A DNA stretch of 64,000 nt. Source: Limosilactobacillus viscerum (lineage in GTDB: Bacteria > Bacillota > Bacilli > Lactobacillales > Lactobacillaceae). Below, piece by piece: positions 60,831 to 64,000 of the stretch (position 1 is its first letter; each line of letters starts with the position of its first letter). The translations under genes were made by a program, and so were the position numbers. The DNA lies in contig NZ_CANDNW010000006.1 of the NCBI RefSeq assembly GCF_947387525.1, forward strand, positions 33,829 to 97,828, read 5' to 3'. The notes below the pieces were generated by a model. That model was not told the DNA's origin. It searched no databases and saw only the letters and a list, made by a program, of their open reading frames with translations.

Positions 60831-61760
60831 TTACTTCCACCAGTGTCGGTTGATCAGGAAAATGACGCAGGCAACCATTAGGACGAGGGTAATGACCAAT
60901 GTGATCAGCCAGGATAGGTTACCATTGGCAAATGGCAGGTACTTGACGTTTTCCCCGTAAAAGCCGGAAACGATGGTCGGAATCGATAAGACGATGGAGT
61001 AGATTGTCAGGTACTTCATCGTTTGGTTCAGGTCGCTATCAAGGACCTTACTGTAAGCGTTGGAGACCCGTTCGGAAACGTCAGAGGTCATCTGGGCCAT
61101 CTCCAGCCCCTGTTGTGCTTCAACAATTACATCGTCGAGGTCATTGCTCTGGCGGGTAGACATCCGGGAGGCAAACCGGCGCTTAAATTCTTCCAGTAGT
61201 GAAACGTTCCCCTTTAACGAAGTCAGAATGTAGACCAGGCCAGTCTCAATCTCCATGAATTCAGTGATGGCCTTCCGCCCAGTCCGCTTTTGCAGATTTT
61301 GCTGGATCTGCTGTCGTTGCTGGTCAACCCGGCGCAAGGGACCGAAGTAGTTAGTTGAGAGACGGTACAATACGGGAAAAACGAGGTTAAGCTTGTCGGT
61401 GACCGGCCCCCGCTTTTGCAAAATCCGGAGCTGGTTGGCAATGATCCCGTTGACAAAGTTTGTCTCGGCGTTGGTAAAGGTAATGATATTATTAGTCGTC
61501 AGCATGATGCCGATAGGTGCCGTTTGGGGTGCCGTGACCGCGTGGGTGGGTACGTACACGTCAAAGATTAACAGGGTTACACCTGCATCGGGATCAACTT
61601 CGACCCGAGCCTTTTCATAGGGGTCAATGGCATAGTCCAGCAGTTCCTGGGTCACTTCGTATTTTTCAATTAGGGCTGCCCGTTCGCGGGGGAGCGGTTC
61701 AAAAACACTAATCCAGCGACTGTGGTCGTTAATTTCTTCGGTACTGAGCAAGCCATTCAC
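60831..61760 (-). CDS. CorA-family divalent cation transporter with GEN instead of GMN
   Basis: A 309-residue CorA-like channel with a large cytoplasmic N-terminal domain, a long helix and two C-terminal segments. The loop after the first segment, which normally reads YGMN and forms the selectivity filter, reads FYGENVKYLPF here. The second segment and the basic tail (NRHWWK) are normal. It moves Mg2+, Co2+ or another ion; the filter change could alter this. It shares direction with pbuX but is separated from it. Confidence 0.88.
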   Translation of the reverse strand: MNGLLSTEEINDHSRWISVFEPLPRERAALIEKYEVTQELLDYAIDPYEKARVEVDPDAGVTLLIFDVYVPTHAVTAPQTAPIGIMLTTNNIITFTNAETNFVNGIIANQLRILQKRGPVTDKLNLVFPVLYRLSTNYFGPLRRVDQQRQQIQQNLQKRTGRKAITEFMEIETGLVYILTSLKGNVSLLEEFKRRFASRMSTRQSNDLDDVIVEAQQGLEMAQMTSDVSERVSNAYSKVLDSDLNQTMKYLTIYSIVLSIPTIVSGFYGENVKYLPFANGNLSWLITLVITLVLMVACVIFLINRHWWK

Positions 61761-61899
61761 CTCCTACAAAAGTGCTACTAATATTATTCAACGATATTAA
61801 GAACCAAAAGTAAAGCGTCAGTAGTTAAACATTAGAAATCCTTTTTCATTTACCGATTTAAGGTTAGAATAAATCCGTAAATAATAGTTGGAGGAAAAA

Positions 61900-62811
61900 A
61901 TGGAAAAGATCCGCTGGAAAATTGAAGAACAACTAACTGCTGGGCAAGCGCCACGGAGCGTGCGATCGTTACTGCATGACCAGTGGCTGTTGCCTGACCG
62001 GTATATCCACTTCCTTCGCCGCCGACACCATGTCTTGGTAAATGGGCAGTACCGGTACATGAACGAACGGGTCGCGCCCGGGGATGTTATCACCATGACC
62101 TTTAATGGGGATGAGTTTCGGGCACCAGCTGCTAATGACTACGTACCAACTGTAATGCCCCAATTAGCGGTCCTTTATGAAAATCGTGACCTGTTAGTGA
62201 TTAACAAGCCGCAGGGGGAAAAGAGCCACCCCAACGAGGCGGGGGAAACTGGAACGGTGATGAATGACGTTGAAGGTTACCTGCAGGGGACTAATGACGG
62301 TGCCTATATGGTTCACCGGCTCGACCAGGAAACAAGCGGGGCAATGGTGGTGGCCAAGAACCCGGTAGTGGTACCAGTCCTCAACCGATTGATTAGTGAT
62401 GGGATGATTCACCGCGAGTACTTGGCGGTTGTTAGTGGTCAGATGCAGGGCAGAGGTGTTTTGGACTGGCCAATTGGGAAGGACCCGGACGATAAACGGA
62501 AGTACTGCGTTGCCGGCCGTGGCGCTAAGCCAGCACGGACTGATTACCAGGTCGTTGCCACCAGCCCGGAACGGTCAGTGGTTCGCTTGCGACTTGAGAC
62601 GGGGCGGACCCACCAGATTCGGGTGCACCTGGCACATAGTGGACACCCAATTATTGGTGACCCCCTGTACAATTGCGACGGGGGTTCGCAGATGTTGCTT
62701 CACGGAATAACTCAGCGGTTGCTTCTCCCCTTTTCTTTTGAAAAAATTGTAATTCAGGCACCTTTACCACCCTATTTTCACAATTATCTGGTAAAATACG
62801 ACTTAGGTTAG
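61900..62811 (+). CDS. RluA-family pseudouridine synthase
   Basis: A 303-residue RNA pseudouridine synthase. An S4-like N-terminal part is followed by the catalytic domain with HRLDQETSGAMVVAKN containing the catalytic aspartate, then EYLAVVSG and LRLETGRTHQIRVHLAHSGHPIIGDPLY. It modifies uridines in rRNA or tRNA; the exact target is not clear. ATG 61900 follows GGAGG. Confidence 0.92.
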   Translation: MEKIRWKIEEQLTAGQAPRSVRSLLHDQWLLPDRYIHFLRRRHHVLVNGQYRYMNERVAPGDVITMTFNGDEFRAPAANDYVPTVMPQLAVLYENRDLLVINKPQGEKSHPNEAGETGTVMNDVEGYLQGTNDGAYMVHRLDQETSGAMVVAKNPVVVPVLNRLISDGMIHREYLAVVSGQMQGRGVLDWPIGKDPDDKRKYCVAGRGAKPARTDYQVVATSPERSVVRLRLETGRTHQIRVHLAHSGHPIIGDPLYNCDGGSQMLLHGITQRLLLPFSFEKIVIQAPLPPYFHNYLVKYDLG

Positions 62812-62844
62812 ATAGAAAAATTTTAATAAAAGGGAGGACATTAA

Positions 62845-63600
62845 TTGTCACTTTTAGAAAAGTTATATGGGCCCTTCTTTGACCCACATAACTGGGCAAC
62901 GGTTCTAACTTCTGGTCAAGACTGGCTGGTTATTTTCTCACTGGTAATGATTGAATGCTTACTGTCGGTTGATAATGCGGTTGTCTTGGCTGCACAGACC
63001 CGGGTGTTGCCAACCTTAAAAGAACAGGAAGAATCACTTTTCTATGGTATCTGGGGTTCTTACCTCTTCCGTTTCCTCATTATTGGTATCGGGACTTACC
63101 TGATTAACTTTTGGGAAATTAAGGTAATTGGTGCTGCCTACCTCATCTATCTTGTATATCGTTTCTTCCATACTCGCTATTCAGGGAAAAAGAAGCATAA
63201 GATTCGGACTAATGCGGACCGGTTAACTGGTCGGAAGCGTTTCTGGATGGTTGTCGCCCAGATCGAGTTTATGGATATTATTTTCTCCGTTGACTCGGTG
63301 CTGGCGTCCCTTGCCATTTCTTCCAACCCGGTGATTGTGCTGATCGGTGGATTGATTGGGATTGCCTGCATGAGGGGGGTTGCCGAAATCATCATGAAGT
63401 TGATGCGGAAAATCCCTGAACTGGAACCAATGGCTTACTGCTTGATCTTCGTGATTGCGATTAAGCTGTTCCTGACGATTCCGGCTATCGACATCGAGAT
63501 CCCATCGCAAATTTTCGGTATGTTTATGCTTGCCGTGTTTGTCCTGACAATCATCGTCCACTTTATTCGTCGGAACAAGCATGCAAAGAGTAAGGAGTAG
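62845..63600 (+). CDS. TerC-family membrane protein
   Basis: A 251-residue membrane protein with about seven segments. It has the family motifs LLSVDNAVVLAAQ in segment 2 and IIFSVDSVLASLAI in segment 5, each with an aspartate able to coordinate metal. TerC/YkoY proteins take part in manganese export and metallation of exported enzymes. TTG 62845 starts after GGGAGG. No yybP-ykoY riboswitch fits in the 33-base gap upstream. Its stop overlaps the thioredoxin ribosome binding site, so both are one operon. Confidence 0.9.
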   Translation: MSLLEKLYGPFFDPHNWATVLTSGQDWLVIFSLVMIECLLSVDNAVVLAAQTRVLPTLKEQEESLFYGIWGSYLFRFLIIGIGTYLINFWEIKVIGAAYLIYLVYRFFHTRYSGKKKHKIRTNADRLTGRKRFWMVVAQIEFMDIIFSVDSVLASLAISSNPVIVLIGGLIGIACMRGVAEIIMKLMRKIPELEPMAYCLIFVIAIKLFLTIPAIDIEIPSQIFGMFMLAVFVLTIIVHFIRRNKHAKSKE

Positions 63601-63605
63601 TGACA

Positions 63606-63923
63606 ATGGCGATTGAAGCAAATAGTGAAAACTTTGACCAGTTGACGGCTGGCCCATTAACGGTTGTTGACTTCTGGGCGCCCTGGTGTGGCCCTTGTAA
63701 GATGATGGCGCCAGTAATGGACAAGCTAGAGCAACGGTTTGGCGAACAGATTAAGTTCGTTAAGATGAACGTTGACGGCAACCAGGAGATTGCCCAACGT
63801 TATAAGGTAATGAGCATTCCGTCACTAGTCCTTTTTCGTGACGGTGAAGCCAAGGAGAAGGTTACCGGTGTTTATCCGGAGGCCAAGCTAGCTCACTATT
63901 TTGAACGGAAAATTAATGAATAA
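63606..63923 (+). CDS. trxA: thioredoxin
   Basis: A 105-residue thioredoxin with the active site WAPWCGPCKMM, followed by KMNVDGNQEIAQRYKVMSIPSLVLF, including the cis-proline (IPS). It reduces disulfides and supports ribonucleotide reductase and stress repair. ATG 63606 lies eight bases after AAGGAG, which overlaps the terC stop; the in-frame GTG at 63600 is less likely. Confidence 0.95.
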   Translation: MAIEANSENFDQLTAGPLTVVDFWAPWCGPCKMMAPVMDKLEQRFGEQIKFVKMNVDGNQEIAQRYKVMSIPSLVLFRDGEAKEKVTGVYPEAKLAHYFERKINE

Positions 63924-63929
63924 GGCAGA

Positions 63930-64000
63930 TTGTAAAATTTAAGTTGAACATTTAAGTGGACAGAAAAACCCATCAAGGTCTTTAATGGTGTTACCACACA
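63930..64000. mobile_element. possible end of an insertion sequence, cut by the window
   Basis: GATTGTAAAATTTAAGTTGAAC begins at 63936 and recalls the terminal repeat of IS30-type elements (its complement ends TTTACAATC). The sequence after it shows no terminator for trxA and no obvious local gene. Only about 65 bases are visible, so this is weak. Confidence 0.25.

Overview
The window looks like chromosome of a heterofermentative lactic acid bacterium, most likely Limosilactobacillus or a close relative. The evidence is the combination of zwf and gnd with an xfp-type phosphoketolase, an LPQTG surface protein with Rib-like and Mub-like repeats, lipoteichoic acid synthase, a YkoEDC vitamin transporter behind a TPP riboswitch, and Firmicutes-type T-box and purine riboswitches. 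The species assignment is inference. No rRNA or tRNA gene, CRISPR array, prophage or complete insertion sequence was seen; a possible IS end lies at the extreme right edge.

Layout. 1-3.1 kb: gnd (partial) and zwf, then a CadD-like transporter with an SmtB/CzrA-type repressor. 3.4-9.6 kb: OYE-type flavin oxidoreductase with an HxlR regulator, CynX-type MFS, VOC protein, NrdI, and an odd three-gene operon of two proteins with degenerate nucleotide-binding motifs plus a DUF1836 regulator. 9.6-18.8 kb: AI-2E-type permease, TIM-barrel isomerase, aspartate 4-decarboxylase with a membrane protein, a hairpin repeat array, dipeptidase, YbaK deacylase, GntR regulator and acyltransferase. 19.1-26.4 kb: highly codon-biased phosphoketolase and a large decayed adhesin gene. 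26.6-32.2 kb: ROK kinase, YczE protein, a usp / TetM-like GTPase / RelB-type antitoxin / truncated PemK-type toxin cluster, and two hypothetical genes. 32.2-33.05 kb: structured RNA gene, a 23-residue membrane microprotein and a second hairpin array. 33-46.4 kb: transporters (MFS, CPA1 antiporter, YkoEDC, TauE), XRE plus methyltransferase, alpha/beta hydrolase, second CadD, D-2-hydroxyacid dehydrogenase and nucleoside hydrolase. 46.9-56.3 kb: ferredoxin-NADP reductase and an envelope island (L,D-transpeptidase, a catalytically dead paralogue, small membrane proteins, D,D-carboxypeptidase, DUF915 hydrolase, YitT, LtaS). 56.4-64 kb: CDF, NhaC with T-box, xanthine permease with guanine-class riboswitch, CorA, RluA, TerC and thioredoxin.

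The genes fit together as pentose-phosphate/phosphoketolase carbon flow (zwf, gnd, xfp, D-2-hydroxyacid dehydrogenase), redox upkeep (NrdI, ferredoxin-NADP reductase, thioredoxin), metal and ion homeostasis, and cell-wall work.

The least conventional signals are: (1) two arrays of ~109-nt hairpins at 14.3-14.7 and 32.7-33.0 kb, whose stems differ in compensatory ways while internal loops stay the same; (2) a truncated PemK/MazF-like toxin frame overlapping an intact antitoxin at 28.2-28.7 kb; (3) a self-contained structured RNA at 32.2 kb; (4) the pseudo-ATPase operon at 7.6-9.6 kb; and (5) an inactive L,D-transpeptidase paralogue beside an active one with several tiny membrane proteins.
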